From NCBI GenBank assembly GCA_031407985.1, contig JANOJB010000226.1:1-25677 (forward strand): a stretch of 25,677 bases of DNA, read 5' to 3'. The DNA is from FEN-1088 sp031407985 (GTDB lineage Bacteria; Myxococcota_A; Polyangia; Fen-1088). The translations under genes and the position numbers were made by a program. Under the pieces are notes generated by a model. It made no database searches. It saw only the letters and a program-made list of their open reading frames with translations, and was not told the origin of the DNA. Shown piece by piece: positions 13,477-21,693 of the stretch (positions are counted from its first letter, which is position 1; each line of letters starts with the position of its first letter).

Positions 13477-14027
13477 TGTCCGTGCCGGGCCCGCGAAAAC
13501 GAAAACGCATGGACGCGAACCTTCTGATCCTGCTGGCACTGCTGGCCGTCACGGTGATCGCGGCCTTCGCTCGCGATCCGGGGTTGCCTGCCGCCGGCAT
13601 GCGGGCCAGCGCGCGCCTGCTTGGATCGGTGTGGATCGAACTCGCGCTCGGCTTTCTGCTGGCCGGCATGATCGAAGTTCTGATCTCGCCCGGACAACTT
13701 CTGAAATGGTTGGGCGATGGCCAGGGATTTCGCGGCATCGCCGTCGGATGGGGGATCGGGTTGCTGCTGCCGGGCGGCCCGTATCTGTTGTTCCCGCTGG
13801 TGGCGTCACTGTTGAACAAGGGTGCTGGACCTGGACCGTTGATCACGCTGGTCGCGGCCAAGACGCTGCTTAGTCCGGTCCGGATGTTGACCTACGAGGC
13901 ACCACTGCTGGGTTGGCCTATGACCCTGGCGCGCCTGTTGCCCGGCCTGCTGGTGCCGCCGCTGCTGGGCATCGTCGGCCAGTCGGTTTACCGGATGTTT
14001 TCGTCCGGTGCGTCGGCGCCACGCTGA
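13476..14027 (+). CDS. Small ArsP/DUF318-like permease at end of pqq operon
   Basis: 183 aa; ATG 13476 overlaps the pqqE stop (TGATG), with ATG 13509 as an alternative giving MDANLLI. Four to five hydrophobic helices are visible: LLILLALLAVTVIAAF, WIELALGFLLAGMIEVLI, GIAVGWGIGLLLPGGPYLLFPLVASLL, LITLVAAKTLLSP and LLPGLLVPPLLGIVG. The pattern (GGPYLLFPL...GAGPGPLITLVAAKTL) resembles one half of the ArsP_1/DUF318 permease family. Tight coupling to pqqE suggests a role linked to PQQ, perhaps export or uptake, but no such function is established. Family assignment is tentative. Confidence 0.65.
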   Translation: MSVPGPRKRKRMDANLLILLALLAVTVIAAFARDPGLPAAGMRASARLLGSVWIELALGFLLAGMIEVLISPGQLLKWLGDGQGFRGIAVGWGIGLLLPGGPYLLFPLVASLLNKGAGPGPLITLVAAKTLLSPVRMLTYEAPLLGWPMTLARLLPGLLVPPLLGIVGQSVYRMFSSGASAPR

Positions 14028-14057
14028 CATGCGCTTCAGCGCCACGCTGACATGCGC
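14016..14057. repeat. 19-bp direct repeat at convergent gene ends
   Basis: GCGCCACGCTGACATGCGC occurs at 14016-14034 and again at 14039-14057, a 23-bp period. The first copy contains the permease stop codon; the second ends just before the stop of the PL10 lyase gene. It looks like a small tandem duplication of a gene end. Confidence 0.85.
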
Positions 14058-14058
14058 C

Positions 14059-15576
14059 CTAGTAGCCGACCCGGTCGCTGTAGGTGAATAGTTTCGTCGC
14101 GTAGCTGCCGCCCCATTCGTAGCCGTAGCGACGCTCCGCTTCGATCTCCATGATGTCGTATTTCTTTCCCACGCCGGGTGGATTGTCGGTGGGGAGTCGG
14201 CCGCTGAAGAAGGCACGGTCTTGATCCAACTCGTAGAACCGGTACCACATCGTGCTGCCCGCTTTTGCCTGGATGGGGTTGTACAGGTCGTCGGTGTTGC
14301 CGGACGGCCGCTTGACGTAGGCCGTGTCCGTGACCTTCACGGCGTCCTTTTTGAGCCAGGCGATGGCGGATTGCACGGCGGTTTTGACCTCCGGCGTTTG
14401 GGGCTGGGTCATCAGAAAGGAAAGAACCCCGATGGATTCCTTGCCGCTCCTCGATGCCAGTTCGTATGAACGCGCGCCCTTGGGTTCGTAGGTCGTCGGG
14501 TCGTGCTGAGCGCACCACACGGTTTTCACCCCGATCAGTGCGATCTGCGCCTTGAGGATGAAGTCGACGCCTTTGGAGATGGTGGTGGCAACCTTGGCCA
14601 GTTGGTCAGCCGTGAAGATGTCGCCGCCGAGCGGGGCCTTCTTGCCCTTCGCGAGATCCAGCATCGCCAAGACCCGGGCCGTCGCATCGTCGTTCAAGGT
14701 GGCGTAGTTCGAATAGACGGTGCTGCCGGTACGCGCGGGAAAAGCCTGCGGAAAGGCGCCCGATGGGTATTGCATGCTCACCAGGTAGTCCAGGGCTTTT
14801 CGGGCGGCATCCCGGTACTTGGCCTCGCCGCCGCGCCGGTACACGTCGGCCAGGAACATGGCCTCGGTCACCGTGGCGCTGTTGTCGATGACCCCAAGCT
14901 CGACGTTGTTCGCGCCGGTCCATTCCGAGCGCGCGGCGGTTCCGTTCCAGGGCGCCGCATACACGCCGGCCGGGTTCTTGCCGAACCCACCGTGGGGCAA
15001 CTGCCAGGTGATCATGTTGTCGGCCAGGATCTTGTCCGCCGCCAGCTTGGCTGCATCGTCGGCGGCGGTGCTGAGCAACGGAACGTAGGTATTCACGATG
15101 CCGCTGATCGGATTTCCCGTCTGATCTAGGATGAGTCCGGTCGAGCCCGCCGCACCGCCGGTCGCGTTGGTTCCTGCCGTTGCGCCCATGCCGCCGGCCG
15201 CCATTGCGCCCCCGGTCGCCGTCGCGCCTCCGGTCGACCGGCCGCCCGTTGCCGTCGTACCGCCGGTCATTGCGACTCCGCCCGTCCCAGCCGAGCCCCC
15301 GGTCCCAGTCGAGCCCCCGGTACCGGTCACGCCGCCGGTCGCGGTGGCGCCACCTGTCTGTGATTGGCCGCCGGTCGCCGTTGCGCCCCCCGTCGTGGCG
15401 ACGCCGCCCGTGGCCGTGGCGCCGCCTGTCGTGGTCGCCCCCCCAGTCGCGGTCCGGCCACCGGTTGCGGCCGTTCCCCCTGTCGCTGGCTGTGACGGAG
15501 CGGCGCCGCTCAAGCACGCTTGGAACAGAAAAAGGGCACTGGCGCCCACCAAGGTTCGATAGTTTCGTGGCTGCAT
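14059..15576 (-). CDS. Pectate lyase, family PL10, lipoprotein
   Basis: 505 aa from ATG 15576, chosen because it gives a lipoprotein leader (TLVGASALFLFQAC, C21) nearly identical to that of the PL1 lyase in this window. Residues 30-147 are a Thr-Gly-Gly repeat linker. The catalytic domain (about 155-505) shows PL10 motifs: WQLPHGGFGKN, IDNSATVTEAMFL, YPSGAFPQAFPARTG, TLNDDATARVL, WCAQHDPTTYEPKGARSYELASRSGKES and MWYRFYELDQDRAFFSGR. PL10 enzymes cut de-esterified polygalacturonate by beta-elimination using an (alpha/alpha)-toroid fold and calcium. Surface attachment through lipid and linker is inferred. It follows the barrel-protein gene on the same strand, with 128 bp between. Confidence 0.9.
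   Translation of the reverse strand: MQPRNYRTLVGASALFLFQACLSGAAPSQPATGGTAATGGRTATGGATTTGGATATGGVATTGGATATGGQSQTGGATATGGVTGTGGSTGTGGSAGTGGVAMTGGTTATGGRSTGGATATGGAMAAGGMGATAGTNATGGAAGSTGLILDQTGNPISGIVNTYVPLLSTAADDAAKLAADKILADNMITWQLPHGGFGKNPAGVYAAPWNGTAARSEWTGANNVELGVIDNSATVTEAMFLADVYRRGGEAKYRDAARKALDYLVSMQYPSGAFPQAFPARTGSTVYSNYATLNDDATARVLAMLDLAKGKKAPLGGDIFTADQLAKVATTISKGVDFILKAQIALIGVKTVWCAQHDPTTYEPKGARSYELASRSGKESIGVLSFLMTQPQTPEVKTAVQSAIAWLKKDAVKVTDTAYVKRPSGNTDDLYNPIQAKAGSTMWYRFYELDQDRAFFSGRLPTDNPPGVGKKYDIMEIEAERRYGYEWGGSYATKLFTYSDRVGY
15137..15489 (-). repeat. Thr-Gly-Gly linker repeat (PL10 lyase)
   Basis: About 118 residues made of units such as ATATGG and TTTGG, encoded by degenerate 15-bp repeats. 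It separates the lipid anchor from the catalytic domain. The plus-strand reading of this stretch gives a Pro/Val repeat open frame, which is a shadow. Confidence 0.9.
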
Positions 15577-15704
15577 GGGTCCATGCCTATGCCGGAAAGG
15601 CGGCCCTTGATCACGACAAACGACCAGCGTGACAAATTTCTGGCGGCCGTCCGATCGGTCCGACTGCTGCCGCCGCGTCGGGATGCCGGACGTGTCCTCA
15701 ACGA

Positions 15705-17003
15705 TCAGTGAAATCTGAAACCGACGCCGACCCCACCCATCATCGAAACCGTCTCCACGCGATAGAAGACCCTCGGTTCGAACTGAAACGCGTAGTGCTG
15801 CAGGGGGAAGGCGAAGCCACCGCTTGCCACCAGTTCGACGCGCGAAGCAGCTTGGTAGATCACCGCCAGAGAACCACCAAACAACGCGAAGAACCGTCGG
15901 TGATTTTGAGGGGACATTGTTTGAACGCCCCTGACGGCCAACGCCCCCATCATTCCGAGAGCGCAGGCCCGGGCCCCCAGGCGCCGACGCATGCCCAACC
16001 ACACCGGGCAAACCTCCAACTGCACCGCGTCCAGTGAAAAGTTCGCGGTGCCCCCCGGGAAGCTGAGGCCGTTCCTTTCAGAATGGCCCGCCGCCAAGGT
16101 GACGGCAGGCGACCACGGCGAATCTCGATTCCAGCCCCACACCGCGTAGACGGAGGCACCCGCCAGGGAGAGAGGTGCAGGGCCGCCGATTACGATCCCG
16201 CCGGCACCGACGGAGAGAACGCCCCGGCGCGGCCCGCGCGCGTCGTTCCCGGATGCGGGCGGCGCCACGTTCCTATGAACGCCGACGTCCACGTCAGCCT
16301 CGGGCTCGGCCGCCTTCGGGATGGCGTTTCCCAGGACGACGGATACACCAGGTTCGGCGGTATCGGATTTTGCCGGGTTGGCAGGGTTGGCAGGTCTGGC
16401 AGCGTCGACAGAATCGGAGGTCACGATGGGGGTGTTCCCCTCGCCAGATGTTTTCCGAGGAGAAGTCGTCCCGCTGTCGCCTCGATCGGCGGATGGTGGC
16501 GCAGTCTCGACCATCGCCGTTGCTCGCTTGGACGTCTTCGCGGCACGGTGGGACGAGAGATCGTCCGGGGCGCCGGACTCGGTTCTCGGCTCCTGCCGTG
16601 GAGGGGCGGCCGCGGCCGGGTCCAACGTGAGCACCGTGAGCAGCGCGAGGGCTTCCAGCGCCTCGTCGCAGGTCTGCGCCCGCATGCGCCGCGAGAACCG
16701 TTCGCCGGTCTTGACGACCGTCCAGACAATCTCCTTTCGGTCCCCGTCGAGATCCAGGATCTCGGCTTCGAGCCCGCATGGTCCGGATGGAAGCACCAGC
16801 CGTATTTGACGGGATCGCCGCGCCACCCGAGCGTTGAGTTCCGCCACCGATCCGCACCCCCGTGTGACCAGATTGATTGGCGTTGCCTGGACGCCTGTGG
16901 TCGGAACGATGGGGCCCTTTCCCCACGCGACCGTCGACCAGGCCATCACGATGGTCAGCCCATGCGCGACCAGCCGGGCATGCAACCGAAACCGATCCGA
17001 CAT
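15705..17003 (-). CDS. Exported protein with disordered middle and C-terminal barrel
   Basis: 432 aa from ATG 17003 (GTG 17006 directly before it would also work). Residues 1-30 look like a signal peptide (RLVAHGLTIVMAWSTVAWG). Residues about 45-135 form a small domain with paired Cys (GCGS, GPCG, TCDEALEALALLTVLTLDP), a pattern seen in uncharacterised myxobacterial envelope proteins. A long Pro/Ala/Asp/Ser-rich disordered part (about 135-260) follows, then strands rich in Gly and aromatics (AGGIVIGGPAPLSLAGASVYAVWGW, FALFGGSLAVIYQAASRVELVASGGFAFPLQ) ending GVGVGFRFH. An outer-membrane barrel is likely. It is co-directional with, and upstream of, the PL10 lyase; function unknown. Confidence 0.8.
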   Translation of the reverse strand: MSDRFRLHARLVAHGLTIVMAWSTVAWGKGPIVPTTGVQATPINLVTRGCGSVAELNARVARRSRQIRLVLPSGPCGLEAEILDLDGDRKEIVWTVVKTGERFSRRMRAQTCDEALEALALLTVLTLDPAAAAPPRQEPRTESGAPDDLSSHRAAKTSKRATAMVETAPPSADRGDSGTTSPRKTSGEGNTPIVTSDSVDAARPANPANPAKSDTAEPGVSVVLGNAIPKAAEPEADVDVGVHRNVAPPASGNDARGPRRGVLSVGAGGIVIGGPAPLSLAGASVYAVWGWNRDSPWSPAVTLAAGHSERNGLSFPGGTANFSLDAVQLEVCPVWLGMRRRLGARACALGMMGALAVRGVQTMSPQNHRRFFALFGGSLAVIYQAASRVELVASGGFAFPLQHYAFQFEPRVFYRVETVSMMGGVGVGFRFH

Positions 17004-17056
17004 CACGCGTTCATGGTATCACCGCCCACACGCAACCCCGGACGTTCACGTTTGCG

Positions 17057-17070
17057 ATCGTGGCAACGAT
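17057..17070. promoter_or_regulatory. Short inverted repeat in divergent promoter region
   Basis: ATCGT-GGCA-ACGAT is a perfect 5-bp dyad in the roughly 100-bp region shared by the divergent barrel and propeller genes. It could be an operator, but such short dyads are common by chance. Confidence 0.2.
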
Positions 17071-17074
17071 TTAA

Positions 17075-18001
17075 GTGATCATTCGACAACCTTCGAACAT
17101 TCTTTTTCGCACCGTGCTGCGCAAACGCAATCTATCGGCGGTCTCGCCGACGTTCCTTTTCCTGGCGGCGTGTTCAAACGACGTTTTGACCCTGGGAAAA
17201 GGAACGGCGTTCCCTTATGGATTCGACCCGCCCCGCCTGGTGGGCGAATTGATCACGCCCGGCACCGAGAACAACAACCCCACGCTGACTGGCGATCTTC
17301 TGGATATCTACTTCACCACCGGCGGGGACAACGGGCAGGACGTTTGGCTGGCGCAGCGTTCTTCACGTACAGAAACGTTCCGTGCACCGACGCTGGTGGC
17401 GGCCGCCAGCTCGCCCGACCGCGAGACCAGCTCTGCCATCTCGCCGGACGGACTGTCGCTGTGGTTCGCGTCCGAGCGCCCGGGGGGGCTGGGAGATCTC
17501 GACATCTGGCGCACGACCCGATCCGACCGCGCCGGCCCGTGGTCCGAACCGACGAACCTGGCCAGCTTGAATTCCGCCTTCAGGGATCTCCCGCGGCCGC
17601 CGGGACTCCACGGTCTGACGATGCCCATGGCATCGGATCGAGTAGACCCACCGGCATACCGCACGATGCTCGCATCCCGACCGACCACGGCGGCGGATTT
17701 CGGCGCGCCGATGCCTATCCCGGAGTTCGCCGGTCTGAGTGACATCGTCGACGGTTGCCTGACGGAAGACGGGCTGTTTCTGTTCCTGTCGACGGGGACC
17801 CCGGGGGATCTTGTCGTTGTACAGCGATCGGCGGCAACGGAACCATTCGGAGCGCCCATTCCCCTGACCGCCCTGAACACAGCCGCCTACGAGGCCGATC
17901 CCTGGTTGAGTCCAGATAGGACCCAGTTCTTTTTCACGTCGGACCGCGCCGACGGAACGCGACAAATCTATGTGTCGACCGTTTATCTCCTCGCGCCGTA
18001 G
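17075..18001 (+). CDS. Lipoprotein with PD40/TolB-like beta-propeller repeats
   Basis: 308 aa from GTG 17075; an in-frame GTG at 17114 gives MLRKRNLSAVSPTFLFLAAC, a better lipoprotein leader, and may be the true start. The LAAC lipobox predicts a lipid-modified Cys. The rest consists of PD40-like units with the pattern ...SPDGLSLWFASERPGGLGDLDIWRTTR: NPTLTGDLLDIYFTTGGDNGQDVWLAQ, ETSSAISPDG..., DGCLTEDGLFLFLSTG and EADPWLSPDRTQFFFTSDRADGTRQIYVS. These are blades of a TolB-type propeller, often for binding proteins or peptidoglycan. It lies between two surface-enzyme genes; its own role is unknown. Confidence 0.85.
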   Translation: MIIRQPSNILFRTVLRKRNLSAVSPTFLFLAACSNDVLTLGKGTAFPYGFDPPRLVGELITPGTENNNPTLTGDLLDIYFTTGGDNGQDVWLAQRSSRTETFRAPTLVAAASSPDRETSSAISPDGLSLWFASERPGGLGDLDIWRTTRSDRAGPWSEPTNLASLNSAFRDLPRPPGLHGLTMPMASDRVDPPAYRTMLASRPTTAADFGAPMPIPEFAGLSDIVDGCLTEDGLFLFLSTGTPGDLVVVQRSAATEPFGAPIPLTALNTAAYEADPWLSPDRTQFFFTSDRADGTRQIYVSTVYLLAP

Positions 18002-18097
18002 AACAGCGCTCGTGGGAATCTGGTGATCAAATCGGGCCGGTCGCACATTCAGGGACCGATGCCCCTCACTTTCCACAGTACGCAGAGCAGTATCCCG

Positions 18098-19975
18098 ATG
18101 CAGGCACGCGGCTTCCGGGCCTTCGTGGGCGTGGGTGCCCTGTTCTTGCTCCAAGCCTGCTCGGGTAACTCCGTTCCGTCACATCCCCGGACGGGAGGAG
18201 CAACACCGGGTGGCGGCAACTCTTCGACTGGCGGAACGACGGCCACCGGGGGCGCCGTATCCACAGGTGGAATGTCGGCCTCGGGCGGCGCGTCGGCCTC
18301 GGGCGGTGCATCGGCCTCGGGCGGAGCGACCGCCAGCGGCGGCACGACAGCGACGGGCGGCACGACAGCGACTGGCGGCAGGACAGCGACCGGCGGTACG
18401 ACAGCGACTGGCGGCATGACAGCGACCGGCGGCACAACAACCGGTGGCAGGACAGCGACCGGCGGCACGACGGCAACTGGAGGAGCTGCCGCGACCGGCG
18501 GGGCGAGCGGCATGGGCGGAGCGGCTCCCGACGGCAACACCCCGGGTACCGTGACGCAGCGAGGAGCGATTGTTTTCACCGCGGCCGGAGGCTGGTTGGA
18601 GTACGCCTTTGCCGCGTGGAACGCCCTCGCTTCCGCCGGTTCCTACGAGGTCCACTACAAGGCGGCCAGCGCGGCCGATGCCGCCTACATCAAAGTGGAT
18701 GCCGACCTGGTCCGCGGCACCCGCGTGGATCTTCCCGGCCTCCTCGGCAATCAGTCCTACGATCTCAGGGTCACCCCGGTCGTGGGAGGTTCAGCGGCTG
18801 CCGCAATGGCCAGCGTGGTCCGCGTCAAGACGCGGGCCCACGATCGTTCGGGATTCGCCTTCGACAAGCGCTCACCGCTGGGAGCTTCCGGGACGAGTGG
18901 TGGTTATCTGCCTGATGGGACGGTGAACCCCGCGGCCAAGATCCTGTACCTCAGCGAGGCAACGAAGGACACGGTCCAACTGGCGGTGACGAAGGGCAAC
19001 ACCACGACGACCTTCACCGGAATCGCCGCCATCCAGGCCGCCCGCAGCAGCGCCAAGTCGACCGTCCCCCTCATCATTCGTTTCATCGGCGCCGTGAAGC
19101 CGCCCGCGGGCCTCGACATGTTGCAAATGATGCAGCTCAAGGACAACAGCCACGTGACCTATGAAGGCATCGGAACGGATGCGGCCTTGGACGGGTGGGG
19201 ACTCGATTTTCAACGCTGCACCAACATCGAGGTTCGCAATCTCGGATTCAAGGAGCAGCCCGAGGATCAGCTGAGTTTTCAGAGCGACTGCATCAACCTA
19301 TGGATCCACAACGTGGACCACTACCTGGGCAAGGGACTGCCTGATGCCGACGCGGACAAGCTTTATGGCGATGGTCCGCTGGATGTGAAGTCAGGCTCGA
19401 CGTGGGTGTCTGTTGCGTACAACCACTATCACGCAACCAAGAAATCGAACGGGGTTGGATTCGGCGATGACACGACCACCCTGGTGATGACGTATCACCA
19501 CAACTACTACGAAGCCTGCGGCTCGCGCATGCCCCGCATCTCTTACGTGTCGATGCACGTCTACAACACGTACTTCAAGGACGCCGAGACCTATGCGATA
19601 GCCGCCGCCCATGGCTGCTCGGCCTTCATCCAAAACAATACCTTCGAACACTGCAAGCGGCCGATGATCATTGCCAGCCAAGGTCACGATCTGAACGGCG
19701 CCGACAGCACCCTTTCGCACAATCCTGGAGGGACCATCAAAGCCGTCGGCAACGTCATGGACGCGTTCACCGCCAACCCGACGCAGTTCGATCCCGCCGT
19801 CGACGCCTCACCGGGCCCTGCCCTCAGTGGCGGAGCGGTGTACAACAATTTCGATGGAGACTTTGGGTCGAACTATCCGCAGCTCCTGGACTCACCCGAG
19901 GAGGCAAAACGGAAGATTCTGATGGACGCTGGCCGCATTCGGCTGAGCCCGGCGGGCGTCCTCGCCGCCCAATAG
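18098..19975 (+). CDS. Pectate lyase, family PL1, lipoprotein with FnIII-like domain
   Basis: 625 aa from ATG 18098, chosen because MQARGFRAFVGVGALFLLQAC aligns with the leader of the PL10 lyase (lipid Cys at 21 in both); starts at 18023 or 18059 are possible. Residues 32-145 are a TGG/SGG linker. Residues about 155-250 form an FnIII-like module (WLEYAFAAWNALASAGSYEVHYKAA...GLLGNQSYDLRVTPV). The PL1 parallel beta-helix follows: DNSHVTYEGIG, NIEVRNLGFKE, DGPLDVKSGSTWVSVAYNHYHATKK, VMTYHHNYYEACGSRMPRISYVSMHVYNTYF, with SRMPR carrying the likely catalytic Arg. PL1 enzymes cleave pectate by calcium-dependent beta-elimination. With the PL10 enzyme this suggests growth on, or attack of, plant cell walls. 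Confidence 0.9.
   Translation: MQARGFRAFVGVGALFLLQACSGNSVPSHPRTGGATPGGGNSSTGGTTATGGAVSTGGMSASGGASASGGASASGGATASGGTTATGGTTATGGRTATGGTTATGGMTATGGTTTGGRTATGGTTATGGAAATGGASGMGGAAPDGNTPGTVTQRGAIVFTAAGGWLEYAFAAWNALASAGSYEVHYKAASAADAAYIKVDADLVRGTRVDLPGLLGNQSYDLRVTPVVGGSAAAAMASVVRVKTRAHDRSGFAFDKRSPLGASGTSGGYLPDGTVNPAAKILYLSEATKDTVQLAVTKGNTTTTFTGIAAIQAARSSAKSTVPLIIRFIGAVKPPAGLDMLQMMQLKDNSHVTYEGIGTDAALDGWGLDFQRCTNIEVRNLGFKEQPEDQLSFQSDCINLWIHNVDHYLGKGLPDADADKLYGDGPLDVKSGSTWVSVAYNHYHATKKSNGVGFGDDTTTLVMTYHHNYYEACGSRMPRISYVSMHVYNTYFKDAETYAIAAAHGCSAFIQNNTFEHCKRPMIIASQGHDLNGADSTLSHNPGGTIKAVGNVMDAFTANPTQFDPAVDASPGPALSGGAVYNNFDGDFGSNYPQLLDSPEEAKRKILMDAGRIRLSPAGVLAAQ
18191..18530 (+). repeat. Thr-Gly-Gly/Ser-Gly-Gly linker repeat (PL1 lyase)
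   Basis: About 114 residues of repeats such as GTTATGG and GASASGG, encoded by near-identical 15-bp units with an ACAGCGAC(T/C)GGCGGC core. It is the same kind of linker as in the PL10 lyase and follows the same leader. The nucleotide repeats could change in number by slippage or recombination. Confidence 0.9.
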
Positions 19976-19990
19976 CGCCTGGACACGAGC

Positions 19991-20004
19991 GCGCGGGATC
20001 GCGC
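19991..20004. terminator. Weak hairpin between convergent genes
   Basis: GCGCG (19991-19995) and CGCGC (20000-20004) form a GC stem between the PL1 lyase stop and the convergent hemD-like gene. No T-tract follows on either strand, so terminator function is doubtful. Confidence 0.2.
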
Positions 20005-20046
20005 CTGGTTGGGGCACGAACAACCGCGGCCGCTGAAATCAGCCGT

Positions 20047-20907
20047 TCAGGCCACGGACAGTGCCGTCACGATCGCAGCGACCAGTCGCTTCATGACGTA
20101 GGCCTTGTCGGGAACGATCGCGGGTTCAACGCCGTGCCGGCGCAGGGTCTCGGCGGCGATGGGGCCGATCGCCGCGACGCGCACGCGCGGCCACGCGGAC
20201 GCCAACACGGTCTCCCTGTCGTGCAGGCGCGCCACCTCGAACAGGCGATCAACCTGCGACGCGCTGGTAAACGCGATCACGTCCACCCGCCCCGCCGCCA
20301 ACTCGTCGATCAAATGAACGACCCTCGCGCCGTCGCTGGCCGGCGCGTACACGTACGGTGCCACCGGCCGCACCTCGGCCCCCGCGGCCTCGATGAAGGC
20401 GCAGAGCTCGCGGCTGGGCTCCTCGCCGTACAACTGGAGGCCAACGCGCCGCCCTGAAAGTGTCAGCGCGCCCAGCTCGTCCATCACCCCGCGCGACGTC
20501 GGCACGGCTGCCGGAATGTCGGTCGGCAGCCCCAGGTCTTTCAACGCGCGCGCGGGCTTGGGACCCCGCGTGATCTTGCGCGCCCGTCCCAGCGCGGCGA
20601 CCACGGCCGGGGCGAAACCGCGCCGTTCGGCCAGATCCATCAACCGCCGCAACCCTTCGCCGGTCAGCAGCACGACGTCGTCGAACCGTCCGTCGGCCAG
20701 CTCTCGCAACCAGGCCTCGACGGGCGCGGGATCGGGCGCGTCCAGAATGGCAACCAGCGGGCACCGCAACGCGCGCGCGCCCTCGGCCTCCAGCAACGTG
20801 GCCAGTCGATCCAGCTCGCGCGTTTCGGGCAAGGCGACGGTCCGACCCGCAAGCGGTTTTTCCGTCGACGGTGTCCCACTGTTCACGCCACTGTTTATGC
20901 CGCCCAT
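20047..20907 (-). CDS. hemD: Uroporphyrinogen-III synthase-like protein
   Basis: 286 aa from ATG 20907; an open frame back to 21060 would add 51 low-quality residues. The protein fits the HemD two-lobe fold: PLAGRTVALPETRELDRLATLLEAEGARALRCPLVAI, FDDVVLLTGEGLRRLMDLAERRG, then VDVIAFTSASQVDRLFEVA and VRVAAIGPIAAETLRRHGVEPAIVPDKAYVMKRLV. HemD closes and inverts hydroxymethylbilane to uroporphyrinogen III on the way to heme and cobalamin. No other heme genes are in the window, so a stand-alone or regulatory HemD-like role is possible. Convergent with the PL1 lyase gene. Confidence 0.85.
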   Translation of the reverse strand: MGGINSGVNSGTPSTEKPLAGRTVALPETRELDRLATLLEAEGARALRCPLVAILDAPDPAPVEAWLRELADGRFDDVVLLTGEGLRRLMDLAERRGFAPAVVAALGRARKITRGPKPARALKDLGLPTDIPAAVPTSRGVMDELGALTLSGRRVGLQLYGEEPSRELCAFIEAAGAEVRPVAPYVYAPASDGARVVHLIDELAAGRVDVIAFTSASQVDRLFEVARLHDRETVLASAWPRVRVAAIGPIAAETLRRHGVEPAIVPDKAYVMKRLVAAIVTALSVA

Positions 20908-21069
20908 GGACCCATCATCGGGAAGCGGGAGCCGTGGCGCAAGTTCGCGTCTTAAGGTGCCCTTGACGGGAGCGCAGCGACCCCCCGGCAACCTGACCCC
21001 GCCGAACCCACGATGGCTCGGCATCACGGTCGGGTTGCGCCCCCTGGGCACCAGTGGCACCCTTTACGC

Positions 21070-21294
21070 ATGAAACGCACGAATCTTGTGCTTCGCGAGG
21101 ATATCCTCGAAGAGGCCACACGCCTCTCGGGCGAAAAGACATACTCCCGAACCGTCGATCGGGCGTTGGAGGAATTCGTTCAAAGGCGCAAGGCACGTCA
21201 GGTCCTGACTCTGGCCGGCTCCGGACTCTGGGGCGGGAACCTGGCCGCAATGAGGGGCGATCCGTCTCGACGCTCACGCGGGGTCCGCCGCTGA
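21070..21294 (+). CDS. vapB: VapB-type antitoxin
   Basis: 74 aa from ATG 21070. MKRTNLVLREDILEEATRLSGEKTYSRTVDRALEEFVQRRKARQVLTL is typical of ribbon-helix-helix-like VapB antitoxins, and LAGSGLWGGNLAAMRGD matches the conserved C-terminal toxin-binding segment. Antitoxins of this family bind VapC and repress their own promoter. The stop overlaps the beginning of the toxin reading frame. Confidence 0.88.
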   Translation: MKRTNLVLREDILEEATRLSGEKTYSRTVDRALEEFVQRRKARQVLTLAGSGLWGGNLAAMRGDPSRRSRGVRR

Positions 21295-21680
21295 CCCTGG
21301 TCGACACTTCGGTCTGGATCGAGGTCTTCCGGAAGAACAAGCCCCTGGATCTCCAATCGGTGGTGGTGTTCGACGACGTGACGACCTGCCTACCCGTGGT
21401 TCAAGAGGTTCTGCAGGGCTTTCGCGACGAGAACGCGTTCCGGGTCGCGCGCGACGCCATGCGGGCACTCCCTATCGTGGAGTCGCCTCTAGATCTCGAC
21501 GTAGTTGAGGAGGCGGTCGACCTGTACCGCCGCGCACGACATTCGGGGTTGACCATTCGTTCCTCAGTCGACTGCCTGATTGCCGCGTGCGCGATTCGGC
21601 ACGATCTGGAAGTCCTCCACCGAGACCGCGATTTCGATGCATTGGCGTCGGTGTCTTCCCTCCGCGCTCGCGGGGTTTGA
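21291..21680 (+). CDS. vapC: VapC-type PIN ribonuclease toxin
   Basis: About 129 aa. The PIN domain begins LTLVDTSVWIEVF and has the acidic residues expected at the metal site: D in LVDTSVW, E in VVQEVLQGF, D in SSVDCLIAACAI and D in HRDRDFDAL. VapC toxins cut RNA. No ATG, GTG or TTG lies in frame near the domain start; CTG 21291, overlapping the vapB stop as CTGA, is the best candidate, while the nearest ATG in frame (21054) would put most of the gene under vapB. This is either a CTG start or a slightly damaged gene. Confidence 0.8.
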   Translation: MTLVDTSVWIEVFRKNKPLDLQSVVVFDDVTTCLPVVQEVLQGFRDENAFRVARDAMRALPIVESPLDLDVVEEAVDLYRRARHSGLTIRSSVDCLIAACAIRHDLEVLHRDRDFDALASVSSLRARGV

Positions 21681-21693
21681 CGTGGAGGACACG

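Noticed and set aside
15131..15562. Plus-strand Pro/Val repeat protein, and CRISPR-like look of the repeats
   Set aside because: These are the reverse reading of the TGG linker of the PL10 lyase; units are adjacent, degenerate and coding, with no unique spacers.
18049..18579. Minus-strand Pro/Val/Ala repeat open frame
   Set aside because: Antisense of the PL1 lyase linker.
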